The position numbers were made by a program, and so were the translations under genes. Shown piece after piece: positions 5,586-6,270 of a stretch of 6,270 nt of DNA. The number at the start of each line of letters is the position of its first letter. The stretch's first letter is position 1. The stretch is from an uncultured Clostridia bacterium (GTDB taxonomy: Bacteria > Bacillota > Clostridia > Oscillospirales > Ruminococcaceae): contig CAMBHV010000089.1 in the NCBI GenBank assembly GCA_945867255.1, positions 1 to 6,270 on the forward strand, written 5' to 3'. The notes beneath the pieces were generated by a model, which saw only the letters and a program-made list of their open reading frames with translations, was not told where the DNA came from and did no database searches.

Positions 5586-5987
5586 TTACAGGTTTTCCTC
5601 TTTTTTTGGCACCAATTTGCTTTGGCCGCCTGCAACGGCCTTGCTGGGGCCGGGGGAACCGGCGTCGCGCCCCTGCGCAGGGGCATTACGGCTTTCGCCG
5701 CCATCATGAGCAGATGGCGGCGAAGATGCACCGCACAGCTCTGCCAGCCAGGCAAAAATATCCTCCATTACGCTGGTGTTCAGCGAATAATAAATATATT
5801 TGCCGCGTTTTTCATCACAGACGAGCCCGGCTGCTTTCAAAACCGAAAGATGATGGGAAATGGTAGCGCCCGTTGCGGAAAACCTGGCCCCCAGTTCGCC
5901 CGCACTCATTTCGCCATGCCGCAAAAGTTCCAGGATGCGCCGGCGTGTGGGGTCGGCCAAAGCTTTGAATGTTGCCTCAAACACCAT
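5586..5987 (-). CDS. sdpR: ArsR-family transcriptional repressor, SdpR-like
   Basis: Winged-helix DNA-binding repressor of 133 residues. The N-terminus FKALADPTRRRILELL (7-22), the helix-turn-helix (MSAGELGARFSATGATISHHLSVLKAAGLV, 27-56, with recognition helix around TISHHLSVL) and the wing DEKRGKYIYYSLN (58-70) are classic ArsR. The metal-binding ELCVC motif of arsenic and cadmium sensors is absent (ELGARF instead), and the body resembles B. subtilis SdpR, an autorepressor of sdpRI. The SdpI-like gene lies directly downstream on the same strand, which supports this. AAAGGAGG (5996-6003) with an 8-base spacer firmly sets the start. Odd feature: after the folded domain ends near residue 87 there is a 46-residue tail rich in Gly, Ser, Ala and Pro, absent from typical members of about 90 residues. 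The ArsR call is firm; equivalence to SdpR is likely but inferred from resemblance and context. Confidence 0.92.
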   Translation of the reverse strand: MVFEATFKALADPTRRRILELLRHGEMSAGELGARFSATGATISHHLSVLKAAGLVCDEKRGKYIYYSLNTSVMEDIFAWLAELCGASSPPSAHDGGESRNAPAQGRDAGSPGPSKAVAGGQSKLVPKKEENL

Positions 5988-5995
5988 TGCGCGCG

Positions 5996-6003
5996 CCTCC
6001 TTT
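5996..6003 (-). promoter_or_regulatory. Ribosome binding site of the sdpR-like gene
   Basis: A full AAAGGAGG on the minus strand, 8 bases before the ATG at 5985-5987. It is the strongest site in the window and fixes the start. Confidence 0.9.
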
Positions 6004-6068
6004 CACAATTTGACAATCTTCTAAATATCTTCCTGTTCAGCATATCACAAAGGCCCGTAGGCTCGCAA
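6003..6068 (-). promoter_or_regulatory. Tentative sdpR promoter and operator region
   Basis: On the minus strand, TTGCGA (6063-6068) and TATGCT (6039-6044) with an 18-base spacer are the best -35/-10 pair seen, each matching four of six consensus bases. Two copies of TTGTGA (complements of 6003-6008 and 6045-6050) and a direct repeat ATCTTC-TAAAT-ATCTTC on the plus strand lie around the predicted start, where an autorepressor would bind. No clean palindromic operator was found. Confidence 0.25.
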
Positions 6069-6150
6069 GCATCTGTAGGGAAAATGCAGAAAAAACACCG
6101 GAAAAAGCGTCATAATCTGTCACAAAAGAAAAAAGTTCAACAAACAGTTT

Positions 6151-6262
6151 TGTGGAAATATTTTCAACATGATGTGGAAAACCCAGTGGGAAAGCGCTTC
6201 CCTTAAGTCCGAAAAGCCGCTATATGGGCGGGTTCTCCACACTTTCCACAGAGTTTTCAACA
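6151..6262. other. DnaA-box cluster, possible part of oriC
   Basis: Six 9-mers resemble the DnaA box TTATCCACA. Left group: TGTGGAAAT (6151-6159, reverse), TTTTCAACA (6161-6169, forward) and TGTGGAAAA (6173-6181, reverse, that is TTTTCCACA). Right group, all forward: TTCTCCACA (6233-6241), CTTTCCACA (6242-6250) directly abutting it, and TTTTCAACA (6254-6262) three bases on. Each differs from the consensus at one or two positions, and TTTTCAACA occurs twice exactly. A small hairpin (GGGAA 6188-6192, TTCCC 6198-6202) lies between the groups, and an A-rich stretch (about 6080-6150) precedes them. Such clusters are typical of the region upstream of dnaA in Firmicutes. The genes to the left point away from it. 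dnaA itself would lie outside the window. Confidence 0.6.
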
Positions 6263-6270
6263 TTAAAATG

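Noticed and set aside
6268..6270. The terminal ATG as the start of dnaA
   Set aside because: No Shine-Dalgarno sequence precedes it, it directly follows a DnaA box, and nothing downstream is visible to test it.

Overview
The window reads as a piece of a moderately GC-rich Gram-positive (Firmicutes/Bacillota) chromosome, probably a gut clostridial lineage of the Oscillospiraceae/Ruminococcaceae type. This is inferred from the two-subunit iron-sulfur L-serine dehydratase, a PhoR/WalK-like sensor kinase, an SdpR/SdpI-like pair, strong AAAGGAGG-type ribosome binding sites and DnaA boxes of the TTTTCCACA type. The species is not identifiable from the sequence alone.

Layout. A sensor histidine kinase lacking its N-terminus (1-999, +) is the only plus-strand gene. 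It converges on a leftward set of genes across a 290-base gap (1000-1289) that holds a bidirectional terminator, a 9-bp tandem repeat and an inverted-repeat pair with H-type pseudoknot topology. All remaining genes are on the minus strand. Read in their own direction (right to left) they are: an ArsR-family repressor resembling SdpR (5987-5586), an SdpI-family membrane protein (5475-4699), class II fructose-bisphosphate aldolase (4583-3720, with its own promoter and a strong terminator), L-serine dehydratase beta (3436-2777) and alpha (2766-1831), and a small three-helix membrane protein with a PH-like tail (1778-1290).

There appear to be three leftward transcription units. The sdpR-sdpI-like pair is probably autorepressed. 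fba is a single gene. sdaAB-sdaAA starts from an extended -10 promoter and probably also carries the small membrane gene, ending at the bidirectional terminator. Metabolically, aldolase serves glycolysis and gluconeogenesis and serine dehydratase feeds pyruvate. The sdpR/sdpI-like pair fits envelope-stress or toxin-immunity sensing, but no sdpC-like toxin gene is visible.

The right end (about 6151-6262) carries six DnaA-box-like 9-mers in two clusters and looks like part of a replication origin or another DnaA-binding region. The leftward orientation of nearly all genes fits a replication fork moving left from an origin at the right edge. dnaA itself is not in the window, so this remains an inference. 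No insertion sequence, phage gene, CRISPR array, tRNA or rRNA was seen. No clearly undescribed multi-gene system is present. The main non-routine signals are the DnaA-box cluster and the structured intergenic region after the kinase.
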